NCBI GenBank assembly: GCA_014656175.1
Contig: BNBX01000004.1
Span: 58,290-122,289 of the forward strand
Reading direction: 5' to 3'
Length of the DNA: 64,000 nt
DNA from: Streptomyces werraensis
GTDB lineage: Bacteria; Actinomycetota; Actinomycetes; Streptomycetales; Streptomycetaceae
Both the position numbers and the translations under genes were made by a program. How positions within the stretch are numbered: the first letter of the stretch is position 1; the number at the start of each line of letters is the position of its first letter. The notes beneath the pieces were generated by a model. That model worked only from the letters and a program-made list of their open reading frames with translations, searched no databases and was not told the origin of the DNA. This document shows positions 16,181 to 24,695 of this stretch, piece by piece.

Positions 16181-17299
16181 TCAGTGCGGCAGCGTGGCCG
16201 GGCTGCCGCCGTTCGCCTCGTAGCCGGCGACCGCCAGGGCGCGGTACACGGCGAACTCGGCGGCCGGGTCCGGGGAGAGCGTCCACGGCAGGGCGCCGAC
16301 GTGGCCGTCGACGTGTATGAGCTGGCCCATGGCCTCCGCCCAGCGCTCGGAGCGGACCAGGAAGAAGATCAGCATGTGCCGCACGTGCGCGAGCATCGGG
16401 TCGTCCGCGCGGGCCGAGTGCACCGCGTGCAGCGCGCCGTGGATCGCCTTGGAGACGACCTCGCTCTGGTAGAACCCGCTGACCAGGTTCACCTCCGGGA
16501 GGTGCTCGAACACCGCGAACAGCGGCATCGCGGCCAGCAGCGACCCCTCGGGCGCCCGCGCCGCCGCGGCCTCCGCGAAGTCGTACGCCTGCTGCCGCGA
16601 GCCGTGCCACTTCTCGCACCAGTAGTGCAGCGCGGCCAGGTGCGCGCCCATGTGCGCCGGGGCGCGGTCCAGGATCTTCAGCCAGACCTGCTCGAACTCC
16701 TGCTGGGAGTAAGCGAGTCCGCGCGCCACGGAGAGCTCCACGATGTACGGCACCGGGTCGCCGGGGGCCAGCAGCGCGGCCTCGCCGCACGCCGCCTTCG
16801 CCTCCTCCATGATGATCCGGAACTCGTCCGATCCGGGCGCGGCCGTGCGCCACGCCTGCTGCACCAGGAACTCCGCGTGCACCGCGGCGCCGCCCGCGTC
16901 CTTGGGCGCCTCGGAACGCCACACCCGCAGCCACTGGCCGCCCGGCGTCTCGGAGACCCCGCCGGGCCGCTGCGCCAGCTCCAGGGACGCGGCGCCGGCG
17001 AAGGCCTGCACCCGCTGCCAGCGCTGCTCGCCGTCCGCGGGCGTGCCCGCCAGCAGCTGCTGCGCCGCGCGGTAGTCCTGGGTGCGCTGGACCACGTCGA
17101 GGACGTCCAGCAGGTCCTGGTCGGGGCCGGGCATGCGGATGTCCAGCTCCTCCTGGCGCGCGAAGCCGTAGTTCGCCGGGTCCGCCGCGTCCGGGTGGCC
17201 GGCCGGGACGAGCCCCACGGCGCCGCGCCGGCGCCGCAGGAACGGCAGCAGCACGAAGCCGATCATGAGGAGGGCGATCAGGACCCACAGAATCTCCAT
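16181..17299 (-). CDS. membrane-anchored TPR-like protein
   Basis: A 372-residue protein with one N-terminal membrane segment (about 3-20) followed by RRRRG, so the bulk faces the cytoplasm. The rest is helical and Ala-rich with TPR-like repeats (for example DYRAAQQLLAGTP and ERWAEAMGQLIHVDG), which suggests a protein-protein interaction scaffold. ATG at 17299 begins MEILWVLIALL; the ribosome site is weak. It is divergent from cystathionine gamma-synthase (150 bases apart) and unrelated to it by content. No specific function is recognised. Confidence 0.75.
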   Translation of the reverse strand: MEILWVLIALLMIGFVLLPFLRRRRGAVGLVPAGHPDAADPANYGFARQEELDIRMPGPDQDLLDVLDVVQRTQDYRAAQQLLAGTPADGEQRWQRVQAFAGAASLELAQRPGGVSETPGGQWLRVWRSEAPKDAGGAAVHAEFLVQQAWRTAAPGSDEFRIIMEEAKAACGEAALLAPGDPVPYIVELSVARGLAYSQQEFEQVWLKILDRAPAHMGAHLAALHYWCEKWHGSRQQAYDFAEAAAARAPEGSLLAAMPLFAVFEHLPEVNLVSGFYQSEVVSKAIHGALHAVHSARADDPMLAHVRHMLIFFLVRSERWAEAMGQLIHVDGHVGALPWTLSPDPAAEFAVYRALAVAGYEANGGSPATLPH

Positions 17300-17436
17300 G
17301 TCACAAGCGAACCAGACCGCGCGGCCGAATGGCCAACCCGGTGCCCGTACCTGTGGAAAAACCCCGCCGCCCGCCCGAAAAGGCCCCTTCGCCCCGCCCG
17401 GACCGGCGGCGGACGTCATCACACCGTTCCGCGCAC

Positions 17437-17442
17437 TACCCT
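17437..17442 (+). promoter_or_regulatory. -10 element TACCCT of a probable leaderless promoter
   Basis: TACCCT ends seven bases before the ATG at 17450 of the cystathionine gamma-synthase gene; no Shine-Dalgarno site is present in the 20 bases upstream. Confidence 0.5.
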
Positions 17443-17449
17443 CGGGCGC

Positions 17450-18607
17450 ATGAGCGACAGGCACATCAGTCAGCACTTCGAGACGCTCGCGATCCACGCG
17501 GGCAACACCGCCGACCCCCTGACGGGCGCGGTCGTCCCGCCGATCTACCAGGTGTCCACCTACAAGCAGGACGGCGTCGGCGGCCTGCGCGGCGGTTACG
17601 AGTACAGCCGCAGCGCCAACCCGACCAGGACCGCGCTGGAGGAGAACCTGGCCGCCCTCGAGGGCGGCCGCCGCGGACTCGCGTTCGCGTCCGGACTGGC
17701 GGCCGAGGACTGCCTGTTGCGCACGCTGCTCGCGCCCGGCGACCACGTGGTCATCCCGAACGACGCGTACGGCGGCACGTTCCGCCTGTTCGCGAAGGTC
17801 GTGGCGCGCTGGGGCGTGGAGTGGTCGGTGGCCGACACCTCCGACCCGGCGGCGGTGCGGGCCGCGATCACCCCGAAAACCAAGGTCATCTGGGTGGAGA
17901 CCCCCTCCAACCCGCTGCTCGGCATCACCGACATCGCCGCCGTCGCCCAGGTGGCGCGGGACGCCGGCGCCCGGCTCGTCGTCGACAACACCTTCGCGAC
18001 GCCGTACCTCCAGCAGCCGCTGGCGCTCGGCGCGGACGTCGTCGTGCACTCCCTGACCAAGTACATGGGAGGCCACTCGGACGTCGTCGGCGGCGCCCTG
18101 GTCACCGCCGACGCGGAGCTGGGCGAGGAGCTGGCGTTCCACCAGAACGCGATGGGCGCGGTCGCCGGGCCCTTCGACTCGTGGCTGGTGCTGCGCGGCA
18201 CCAAGACGCTGTCGGTGCGCATGGACCGCCACAGCGAGAACGCGACCCGCGTCGCCGACATGCTCACCCGTCACCCGCGCGTGACGAGCGTGCTGTACCC
18301 GGGCCTGCCCGACCACCCCGGTCACGAGGTCGCCGCCAAGCAGATGCGATCCTTCGGCGGCATGATCTCCTTCCGCGTCGAGGGCGGCGAGCAGGCGGCC
18401 GTCGAGGTCTGCAACCGCGCGAAGGTGTTCACCCTGGGCGAGTCCCTGGGCGGCGTCGAGTCGCTGATCGAGCACCCGGGCCGGATGACGCACGCCTCGG
18501 TCGCCGGCTCGCAGCTCGAGGTGCCGGCCGACCTGGTGCGCCTGTCCGTCGGCATCGAGAACGTCGACGACCTGCTCGAGGACCTGCAGCAGGCCCTCGG
18601 CCGCTAG
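17450..18607 (+). CDS. metB: cystathionine gamma-synthase/lyase family PLP enzyme
   Basis: A 385-residue Cys/Met-metabolism PLP enzyme, cytosolic. The Schiff-base lysine is K204 in VVHSLTKYMGG; other family signatures are YEYSRSANPTR near the start, ASGLAAEDCLL, and the C-terminal GGVESLIEHPGRMTHA. It would join O-activated homoserine with cysteine to give cystathionine; several streptomycete members of this family also act as cystathionine gamma-lyase in reverse transsulfuration, so the metB symbol reflects the family, not proven direction. It stands alone, probably leaderless. The sigma-like pair converges on it, ending 19 bases downstream. Confidence 0.93.
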   Translation: MSDRHISQHFETLAIHAGNTADPLTGAVVPPIYQVSTYKQDGVGGLRGGYEYSRSANPTRTALEENLAALEGGRRGLAFASGLAAEDCLLRTLLAPGDHVVIPNDAYGGTFRLFAKVVARWGVEWSVADTSDPAAVRAAITPKTKVIWVETPSNPLLGITDIAAVAQVARDAGARLVVDNTFATPYLQQPLALGADVVVHSLTKYMGGHSDVVGGALVTADAELGEELAFHQNAMGAVAGPFDSWLVLRGTKTLSVRMDRHSENATRVADMLTRHPRVTSVLYPGLPDHPGHEVAAKQMRSFGGMISFRVEGGEQAAVEVCNRAKVFTLGESLGGVESLIEHPGRMTHASVAGSQLEVPADLVRLSVGIENVDDLLEDLQQALGR

Positions 18608-18626
18608 GGCACGCCGGAAGGCCCGG

Positions 18627-18875
18627 TCACCAGCCGGTGAGGGGTGGGGTCGTCCCGGACGGCGGCTCCACCCAGGGCCGGGCGGTCAGCGCCCACACCG
18701 TGAACGCCACGGTCGCCGCGCACAGCAGCAGCCACATCACGCGCCGGGCGTACGTGCGTCGCCGGAGGACGCGGGCGCCGCGCCGCACCGCCTCCGCGGC
18801 GAGGTCGGGCGGCAGCGCCGGAGGGCCCGTCACCATCAGCCGCCGCACCCGCTCCTCGCGGTTCGACCGGTTCAC
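18627..18875 (-). CDS. small single-pass membrane protein, partner of the sigma-like gene
   Basis: An 82-residue protein: a basic N-terminal half, a hydrophobic segment VMWLLLCAATVAFTVWAL and a short Pro-rich outside tail ending PPLTGW. GTG at 18875 was chosen as start because GGGGAGG precedes it; GTG at 18878 is an alternative. It begins 13 bases after the stop of the sigma-like gene on the same strand, so they are almost certainly co-transcribed. Small membrane partners of sigma-like proteins often act as anti-sigma anchors, but no zinc anti-sigma motif is visible, so that role is inference. Confidence 0.7.
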   Translation of the reverse strand: MNRSNREERVRRLMVTGPPALPPDLAAEAVRRGARVLRRRTYARRVMWLLLCAATVAFTVWALTARPWVEPPSGTTPPLTGW

Positions 18876-18888
18876 CACGCCTCCCCGG

Positions 18889-19389
18889 TCATGAGGGCAC
18901 CGTGCCGGCGCGCCCCAGGGCGGGTGCGGGCCCCGGCGCGGGACGCAGCACGACGGCCATCGCACGGTTCTGCACGGCCCGTACGCGCTCCGTCGGCAGC
19001 CCCAGCAGGGCCGCCGTCTGGTCCTCGCCGATGCCCTCGTGCAGCCGCATCACCAGGATCAGCCGCTCCTGCGGGCTCAGCCCGGCCAGCGGGCCGCCGG
19101 GCGGGGGCCGGAAGGGGAGCCGCCCGCCGTACCGCAGGGTGCTGAGCGCGAACCTGATCATCAGATAGCGCCGGGTGTGGTCGTAGGGGTCCTCGCCGTG
19201 CAGCCGGTCCCAGCAGGCGTACGTACGGGCCAGGGCGAGGGTGAGCAGGCGCTGGGCGCGTGGGTTGGCGTCCCGGGGCTCTGCCGTCAGCAGGGTCGCG
19301 GTGTGCAGCAGCCGTCCGCCCGCGCCCGCCACGTACGCCCGGAACTCCTGGGCGCGGCGGACGTCGTCGCACGCATGCCGTGGTCGCAC
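18889..19389 (-). CDS. sigma-70 region 4-like regulatory protein
   Basis: A 166-residue protein with a C-terminal helix-turn-helix like sigma factor region 4 (LSPQERLILVMRLHEGIGED, then TAALLGLPTERVRAVQNRAM). The N-terminal part (about 10-80) is sigma region 2-like in size but diverged. It probably is an ECF-like sigma factor or sigma-derived regulator. Start GTG at 19389 has GGGAG six bases upstream. Co-transcribed with a small membrane protein, as expected for a sigma/anchor pair. The target genes are not evident. Confidence 0.7.
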   Translation of the reverse strand: MRPRHACDDVRRAQEFRAYVAGAGGRLLHTATLLTAEPRDANPRAQRLLTLALARTYACWDRLHGEDPYDHTRRYLMIRFALSTLRYGGRLPFRPPPGGPLAGLSPQERLILVMRLHEGIGEDQTAALLGLPTERVRAVQNRAMAVVLRPAPGPAPALGRAGTVPS

Positions 19390-19516
19390 CCGCACCTCCC
19401 GAAGCCCCCGCGGAGGGCCGCCCCGCGCCGTGCGGCGGACGGGGACCCTCCCCACATATCAGGCCAGGACGCACCTCCGGGTCAAGAGGCGCGCACGGTG
19501 CCGGAGCGCGGCCGGG

Positions 19517-20035
19517 TCAGGAGTCGCCGCGGTCGTTCCCGGCCATCCGGGCGGACAGCGCGCCGTTGAACCGGGTGAGCAGCGCGCAGAACGCCTCACG
19601 CTCCTCCGGCGCCCAGTCCTGGGTCAGCTCGGCCATCAACTGCCGCCGGGAGGCGCGCACTTCCTCCAGGCGGGCCTGGCCGCGCGGGGAGAGCTGGAGC
19701 ACGACGGCGCGGCCGTCGTCCGGGTGCGAGGTCCGCTTGACCAGGCCGGTGTCCACGAGCGGCGCCACCTGACGGGTGACGGTCGAGGAGTCGATCCCCA
19801 TGCTCGCGGCCAGGGCCTTGACGCCCATGGGGCCTTCCTTGTCGAGCCGGTTGAGCAGCAGGTAGGCGGCGCGGTCCATGGAGTTCCGCACCTGGCCGAC
19901 CCCGCCGAGCCGGGTCTGTTCGGCACGGCGGGCGAAGAGCGCCACCTCGTGCTGCAGAGTGTCGAGAAGACCGGTGTCGCCGACCGCGGTCAGATCGGTC
20001 GTCATGTCCATCGACATTTCAGGTGTAGTGGGCAT
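19517..20035 (-). CDS. MarR family transcriptional regulator
   Basis: A 172-residue winged-helix repressor. The DNA-binding segment is about 58-120: GVKALAASMGIDSSTVTRQV followed by PLVDTGLVKRTSHPDDGRA, the MarR wing with its DDGR motif. ATG at 20035 is the first of several in-frame ATGs (20017, 20011 and 20005 are possible); none has a clear ribosome site. It is divergent from threonine dehydratase with 145 bases between, so it may control itself and possibly that gene. Ligand unknown. Confidence 0.88.
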   Translation of the reverse strand: MPTTPEMSMDMTTDLTAVGDTGLLDTLQHEVALFARRAEQTRLGGVGQVRNSMDRAAYLLLNRLDKEGPMGVKALAASMGIDSSTVTRQVAPLVDTGLVKRTSHPDDGRAVVLQLSPRGQARLEEVRASRRQLMAELTQDWAPEEREAFCALLTRFNGALSARMAGNDRGDS

Positions 20036-20168
20036 GGCGGGGGGCTCACTTCGTGATGGGCTGCTGATGGGACGACAGGGTACGCGGCCGGGGCGCGGAC
20101 CGTACCGGGGCTGTGCAAAGCGGTCGTCCGCGGGTTGGTCACACCGGGGCCGTCCCTGTGGAAACTGC

Positions 20169-20174
20169 GATGCT
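20169..20174 (+). promoter_or_regulatory. -10 element GATGCT of a probable leaderless promoter
   Basis: GATGCT is followed by GGAGGT and then directly by the ATG at 20181. GGAGGT abuts the start codon, too close to act as a normal Shine-Dalgarno site, whereas the six-base gap suits transcription starting at the ATG. Confidence 0.45.
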
Positions 20175-20180
20175 GGAGGT

Positions 20181-21410
20181 ATGAGCTACCGCACGGCCGA
20201 CCGGCTGCGCACCGTCACCCTCGACGACGTGCGCGGCGCCCACAAGATGCTCTCCGGCGTGGCCCGCACCACCGCCCTGGAGGGCAGCCGGCACCTGTCC
20301 TCGCAGGTGGGCGCGCCGGTGCTGCTGAAGTGCGAGAACCTCCAGCGGACCGGCTCGTTCAAGCTGCGCGGCGCGTACGTGCGGATCGCCGGGCTGCTCC
20401 CCGAGGAGCGGGCGGCGGGAGTCGTCGCGGCGAGCGCGGGGAACCACGCGCAGGGCGTGGCGCTGGCGTCGTCGCTGCTCGGCGTGCGCTCGACGGTGTT
20501 CATGCCGAAGGGCGCCCCGCTGCCGAAGATCAGCGCGACCCGGGAGTACGGCGCCGAGGTGCGCCTGCACGGCCAGGTGGTGGACGAGGCGCTGGCCGCG
20601 GCGCAGGAGTACGCGCACGAGACGGGCGCGGTGTTCATCCACCCCTTCGACCACCCGGACGTCATCGCAGGGCAGGGCACGGTGGGACTGGAGATCCTGG
20701 AGCAGTGCCCGGAGGTGCGGACGATCGTCGTCGGGGTCGGCGGGGGCGGGCTGGCGGCCGGAATCGCGGTCGCGGTGAAGTCGCTGCGGCCGGACGTGCG
20801 GATCGTCGGGGTGCAGGCGGAGGGCGCGGCGGCCTACCCGCCGTCCCTGGCCGCCGGGCGCCCGGTGTCGCTGAGCCACCCGGCGACGATGGCCGACGGG
20901 ATCAAGGTGGGGCGGCCCGGCGACGTGCCGTTCGCGCTGGTCGGCGAGCTGTTGGACGAGGTGTGCACGGTCACCGAGGACGAGCTGTCGGCCGCGCTGC
21001 TGCTGTGCCTGGAGCGGGCCAAGCTGGTCGTCGAGCCGGCCGGGGCGAGCCCGGTCGCGGCGCTGCTGAGCCGGCCGGAGGCCTTCGAGGGGCCGGTGGT
21101 CGCGGTGCTGTCCGGCGGGAACGTGGACCCGGTGCTGATGGAACGGGTGCTGCGGCACGGCATGGCGGCGCAGGGCCGCTACCTGGCCGTACGGCTGCGG
21201 CTGACCGACCGGCCGGGCGCCCTGGCCTCGCTCCTCGGGGCGTTGTCAGTGGTCGACGCTAACGTCCTCGACGTGAGCCACGTGCGGACGGACCCGCGGC
21301 TGGGACTCACGGAGGCGGAGGTCGAGCTGCACCTGGAGACCAAGGGACCGGCGCACTGCGCCGAGGTACAGCAGGCCCTGCGCGACGCGGGTTACACGGT
21401 CATGGGCTGA
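20181..21410 (+). CDS. threonine ammonia-lyase (threonine dehydratase) with ACT domain
   Basis: PLP enzyme of 409 residues converting L-threonine to 2-oxobutanoate and ammonia, feeding isoleucine synthesis or catabolism. PLP lysine K61 lies in GSFKLRGA; the phosphate-binding glycine loop is VGVGGGGLAAGI. The C-terminal 75 residues (from about 330, YLAVRLRLTDRPGAL) form a single ACT-like domain, suggesting allosteric control by an amino acid. The single short regulatory domain matches the TdcB-like long form of actinobacteria rather than IlvA with two ACT-like domains. No operon partners; the DrrAB operon follows 182 bases later. Confidence 0.93.
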   Translation: MSYRTADRLRTVTLDDVRGAHKMLSGVARTTALEGSRHLSSQVGAPVLLKCENLQRTGSFKLRGAYVRIAGLLPEERAAGVVAASAGNHAQGVALASSLLGVRSTVFMPKGAPLPKISATREYGAEVRLHGQVVDEALAAAQEYAHETGAVFIHPFDHPDVIAGQGTVGLEILEQCPEVRTIVVGVGGGGLAAGIAVAVKSLRPDVRIVGVQAEGAAAYPPSLAAGRPVSLSHPATMADGIKVGRPGDVPFALVGELLDEVCTVTEDELSAALLLCLERAKLVVEPAGASPVAALLSRPEAFEGPVVAVLSGGNVDPVLMERVLRHGMAAQGRYLAVRLRLTDRPGALASLLGALSVVDANVLDVSHVRTDPRLGLTEAEVELHLETKGPAHCAEVQQALRDAGYTVMG

Positions 21411-21445
21411 CGCCGGACGCGGCTTCACCCCTTCGGGTAATCCCG

Positions 21446-21474
21446 TTGAGAGACGCGATACATCGCGTTATGGT
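21446..21474 (+). promoter_or_regulatory. drrAB promoter TTGAGA-17-TATGGT with operator in the spacer
   Basis: TTGAGA (21446-21451) and TATGGT (21469-21474) are exactly 17 bases apart. The spacer contains a 16-bp inverted repeat ACGCGAT-AC-ATCGCGT (21453-21468), ideally placed for a repressor to block polymerase. No regulator gene of PadR or TetR type lies beside it. The transcript would have a leader of about 110 bases. Confidence 0.65.
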
Positions 21475-21592
21475 GTGTGCTCCGTCACGGCGTGGCCGCC
21501 GGTGACCCCCGGCGCCCCGGGGCGGCACCGGGCGCATGCCGGCACACGAACCTAGGCTTTTTCCGAAGAATCACGATGACGTGGAGATTCAT

Positions 21593-22582
21593 ATGCCAGG
21601 TGCCATCCAAGCCGAAGGTCTGGTGAAGACCTTCGGAGACGTCAAGGCACTGGACGGCGTCGACCTCGAGGTCCCGGAGGGGACCGTCCTGGGGCTGCTC
21701 GGGCCGAACGGCGCGGGCAAGACCACCACCGTCCGCTGCCTCACCACGCTGCTGCGTCCCGACAGCGGCAGGGCCGTCGTCGCCGGGATCGACGTGCTGA
21801 AGCACCCCGACGCCGTGCGCCGCTCGATCGGTCTGTCCGGTCAGTTCGCCGCCGTCGACGAGTACCTCACCGGCCGGGAGAACCTCCAGATGGTCGGCCA
21901 GCTCTACCAGATGAGGGCCAAGGCCGCCCGGGCCCGCGCGGACGAGCTGCTGGAGCAGTTCCACCTGGCGGACGCGGCCGACCGCACGGCGAAGACCTAC
22001 TCGGGCGGCATGCGCCGCCGCCTCGACCTGGCCGCCGCCCTGGTCGTCTCCCCGCCCGTGATGTTCATGGACGAGCCGACGACCGGACTCGACCCGCGCA
22101 ACCGCCAGCAGCTCTGGGACGTGATCAAGGATCTCGTCTCCGGCGGCACCACGCTGCTGCTCACCACGCAGTACCTGGAGGAGGCCGACCACCTGGCGCA
22201 CGACATCGCGGTCGTCGACCAGGGCAAGGTCATCGCCCAGGGCACCTCCGACCAGCTCAAGGCCCGCACCGGCGGCGAGCGCGTCGAGGTCGTGGTGCAC
22301 GACCGCGAGCACATCCGCACCGCGGCCGCCCTCCTCGACAAGTACAGCCTGCGCGGCCTCGGCCAGGGCGACACCACGGTCGAGGAGCACATGCGCAAGA
22401 TCACGACGCCGGTCTCCGGCGGCGCCAAGCTGCTCGCCGAGATCATCCGCGAGCTCGACGCCGAGGGCATCGAGATCGACGACATCGGACTGCGCCGCCC
22501 CACCCTCGACGACGTGTTCCTCTCCCTCACCGGCCATGTCGCCGAATCCGCGCAGTCCGAGCACGAGGAGGCCGCGAAGTGA
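21593..22582 (+). CDS. DrrA-type ABC exporter ATPase
   Basis: Nucleotide-binding subunit (329 residues) of a daunorubicin-resistance-type drug exporter. Walker A GPNGAGKTT is at 37-45, the signature near residue 136 reads YSGGM, and Walker B ends VMFMDEPT followed by TGLDPRNRQ. The C-terminal 90 residues are the DrrA-specific extension. Start ATG at 21593 has GGAG seven bases upstream. Its TGA overlaps the GTG of the permease gene, so the pair is translationally coupled. Expression is probably controlled by the operator in its promoter; the substrate is unknown. Confidence 0.93.
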   Translation: MPGAIQAEGLVKTFGDVKALDGVDLEVPEGTVLGLLGPNGAGKTTTVRCLTTLLRPDSGRAVVAGIDVLKHPDAVRRSIGLSGQFAAVDEYLTGRENLQMVGQLYQMRAKAARARADELLEQFHLADAADRTAKTYSGGMRRRLDLAAALVVSPPVMFMDEPTTGLDPRNRQQLWDVIKDLVSGGTTLLLTTQYLEEADHLAHDIAVVDQGKVIAQGTSDQLKARTGGERVEVVVHDREHIRTAAALLDKYSLRGLGQGDTTVEEHMRKITTPVSGGAKLLAEIIRELDAEGIEIDDIGLRRPTLDDVFLSLTGHVAESAQSEHEEAAK

Positions 22583-23424
22583 GTGCCGTCACCGAATCCG
22601 TGCGGGTCGCGTCCCACGGGAACGCGTTCAGCCGCTCCGTCCGCGACTCGCTGGTCGTCGCCAAGCGCAACCTGATCCGCATGGTCCGCATCCCCGAGGT
22701 GGTCATCTTCGGGCTGATCCAGCCGATCATGTTCGTGGTGCTGTTCTCGTACGTGTTCGGGGGCTCCCTGGACATCGGCGGTTCCACCAGCCCGCAGGTC
22801 TACCGTGAGTTCCTGATGGCCGGCATCTTCGCCCAGACGGTCACCTTCGCCACGGCGGGGGCCGGAGCGGGCATCGCCGAGGACATGCACAAGGGGCTCA
22901 TCGACCGCTTCCGCTCCCTGCCGATGGCGCGCGGCGCGGTGCTCACCGGCCGAACCCTCGCCGACATGGTGCAGACGGCGCTCACCCTGCTCGTCCTCGC
23001 CGTGGTCGCCCTGCTGGTCGGCTGGCGCACGCACACCAGCTTCGGCGAGGTGCTCGGCGCGTTCGGCCTGCTGCTGCTCACCGGGTACGCGTTCACCTGG
23101 ATCGGCGCGGTCATCGGCCTGTCGGTGCGCACCCCCGAGGCGGCCACCTCCGGGGGCCTGGTCTGGCTGTTCCCGGTCACGTTCGTGTCGAACGCGTTCG
23201 TGGACTCCAGCAACATGACGCCCTGGCTGCAGCACATCGCGGACTGGAACCCGTTCAGCGCCACCGTCCAGGCGTGCCGCGAGCTGTTCGGCAACCCGGG
23301 CGTCTCCACCTCCGACGCCTGGCCGATGCAGCACCCGGTGTGGGCGTCGGTGATCTACTCGGTGCTGATCATCGTGATCTTCCGCACCCTGGCCGTGCGC
23401 AAGTACCGCTCGGCGGCGGCATGA
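22579..23424 (+). CDS. DrrB-type ABC-2 exporter permease
   Basis: A 281-residue ABC-2 membrane subunit that pairs with the preceding ATPase. Six hydrophobic segments are visible, starting with EVVIFGLIQPIMFVVLFSYV; the cytoplasmic loop EDMHKGLIDRFRSLPMAR is the conserved coupling region of ABC-2 permeases. GTG start at 22579 overlaps the ATPase stop codon. It ends at a strong terminator shared with convergent greA. Confidence 0.92.
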   Translation: MSAVTESVRVASHGNAFSRSVRDSLVVAKRNLIRMVRIPEVVIFGLIQPIMFVVLFSYVFGGSLDIGGSTSPQVYREFLMAGIFAQTVTFATAGAGAGIAEDMHKGLIDRFRSLPMARGAVLTGRTLADMVQTALTLLVLAVVALLVGWRTHTSFGEVLGAFGLLLLTGYAFTWIGAVIGLSVRTPEAATSGGLVWLFPVTFVSNAFVDSSNMTPWLQHIADWNPFSATVQACRELFGNPGVSTSDAWPMQHPVWASVIYSVLIIVIFRTLAVRKYRSAAA

Positions 23425-23428
23425 CGAA

Positions 23429-23458
23429 GCCCCCGGCGCCGCTCGGGGCGCCGGGGGC
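23429..23458. terminator. bidirectional hairpin terminator between drrB and greA
   Basis: Twelve-base perfect arms (23429-23440 with 23447-23458) and a six-base loop, four bases after the permease stop and 25 bases from the greA stop. Confidence 0.8.
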
Positions 23459-23482
23459 CCGTGGGGACTCGCGTGCGGCCGG

Positions 23483-23980
23483 TCAGCCGCTGTAGGGCTC
23501 GGCCTTGAGGATCGTCACCGAGGCCTTCTTGCCGTTCGGCAGCTCGTACTCCGCGTCCTCGCCGACCTTGTGGCCCATCACGCCGGACCCCAGGGGGGAC
23601 TGCGGCGAGTACGTCTCGATGTCGGAGCTCGCGTACTCGCGGGAGGCGAGCAGGAAGGTCAGCGTGTCGTCCTCGTCGCCGTCGAAGGCGATCGTGACGA
23701 CCATGCCGGGCGCCACCTCTCCGTCGGTCGCCGGGGGCGTGCCCACCTTGGCGTTCTCGAGGAGCTGGGTCAGCTGGCGCACACGGAGCTCCTGCTTGCC
23801 CTGCTCCTCCTTGGCCGCGTGGTACCCGCCGTTCTCACGCAGGTCGCCCTCCTCACGCGCGGCGGCGATCTTGGCGGCGATCTCCGTGCGCGCGGGACCA
23901 GTAAGGTACTCAAGCTCGTCCTTGAGCTTGTTGTACGCCTCCTGGGTCAGCCAGGTGACGTTCTCGCTGGTCTGGGTCAC
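23483..23980 (-). CDS. greA: transcription elongation factor GreA
   Basis: Rescues backtracked RNA polymerase by stimulating cleavage of the nascent RNA. The 165-residue length is standard. The N-terminal coiled coil carries the acidic tip around AAREEGDLRENGGYHAAKEE, with the catalytic-site acidic pair; the C-terminal FKBP-like domain ends PNGKKASVTIL. GTG at 23980 was chosen because AGGAG lies just upstream and the family length then fits; an upstream in-frame ATG at 24010 would add ten foreign residues. Monocistronic, convergent to drrAB. Confidence 0.96.
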   Translation of the reverse strand: MTQTSENVTWLTQEAYNKLKDELEYLTGPARTEIAAKIAAAREEGDLRENGGYHAAKEEQGKQELRVRQLTQLLENAKVGTPPATDGEVAPGMVVTIAFDGDEDDTLTFLLASREYASSDIETYSPQSPLGSGVMGHKVGEDAEYELPNGKKASVTILKAEPYSG

Positions 23981-24148
23981 AGGTGCTCCTCGTAGGTACT
24001 GGGAATACAAAGCATCGCCCTACCCAGAAGGATGGTCCCCCAGGGACGGGCGAAACCACGAGCCTAACAATTCAGTGCCCGCAGGGGGAGGACATAAGCC
24101 ACTCTTCTCACATCAGCGCAGGTCAGTGGCCGGGTATTCCCCGCCCGC

Positions 24149-24547
24149 TCATTCGGCGTGACAGCCGACGAGCTCCGCGCTGGTGCCGGGGGAGGTGGTC
24201 CGCAGTGTGACCACCTGGTCGATGCGGGTGGCGTCCCCGTCGAAGCGGAAGTCGGCCCGGCCGACCTCGGCGCCGTCCGCGGACTGGGAGCGCACGGTGC
24301 AGTAGCCGACGACGCCGGCGTCCTTGTGCACCTCCAGGTGCACCTTCACCGCGTCCTCGCCGGTCTCGAAGCGGATCAGCTCGGCGCTGATCTCGTTCTG
24401 GGCGACGTAGTGGTAGCCGAACCAGCCGATCAGGGCGGCGAACAGGACGGCCAGCACACCGCCGACGACCTTGAGGGTGCGGTCGGCACGCTGGTCCGAG
24501 GAGCGGCCGTAGCGGCCCTCGGGCAGCCGCGTGCTCGACGTACTCAT
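24149..24547 (-). CDS. DUF4307 family membrane protein
   Basis: A 132-residue actinobacterial protein of the DUF4307 family: charged N-terminus, one membrane segment (about 27-49, VVGGVLAVLFAALIGWFGYHYV) and an extracytoplasmic beta-rich domain ending ELVGCHAE with two cysteines. GAGGAG precedes ATG at 24547. Divergent from mca with 148 bases between, an order recalled as conserved in actinobacteria. Function unknown. Confidence 0.85.
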   Translation of the reverse strand: MSTSSTRLPEGRYGRSSDQRADRTLKVVGGVLAVLFAALIGWFGYHYVAQNEISAELIRFETGEDAVKVHLEVHKDAGVVGYCTVRSQSADGAEVGRADFRFDGDATRIDQVVTLRTTSPGTSAELVGCHAE

Positions 24548-24695
24548 GATCGTCTCCTCGGAAGGAAGGGACCGGCGTCCCCGGACCGTCCCCGGGAGCG
24601 GCGCTCCGGAATTTTTCGCCCCCCGGTTCCGTCACTATAGAAGCCTGCGACTGCGCCGCCGCACACAGGGCGCCCAACGACTTGAGGATTGAGTC

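Noticed and set aside
17295..18493. Minus-strand extension giving a 770-codon frame upstream of the TPR protein
   Set aside because: The N-terminal part is the antisense of cystathionine gamma-synthase; the real start is ATG at 17299.
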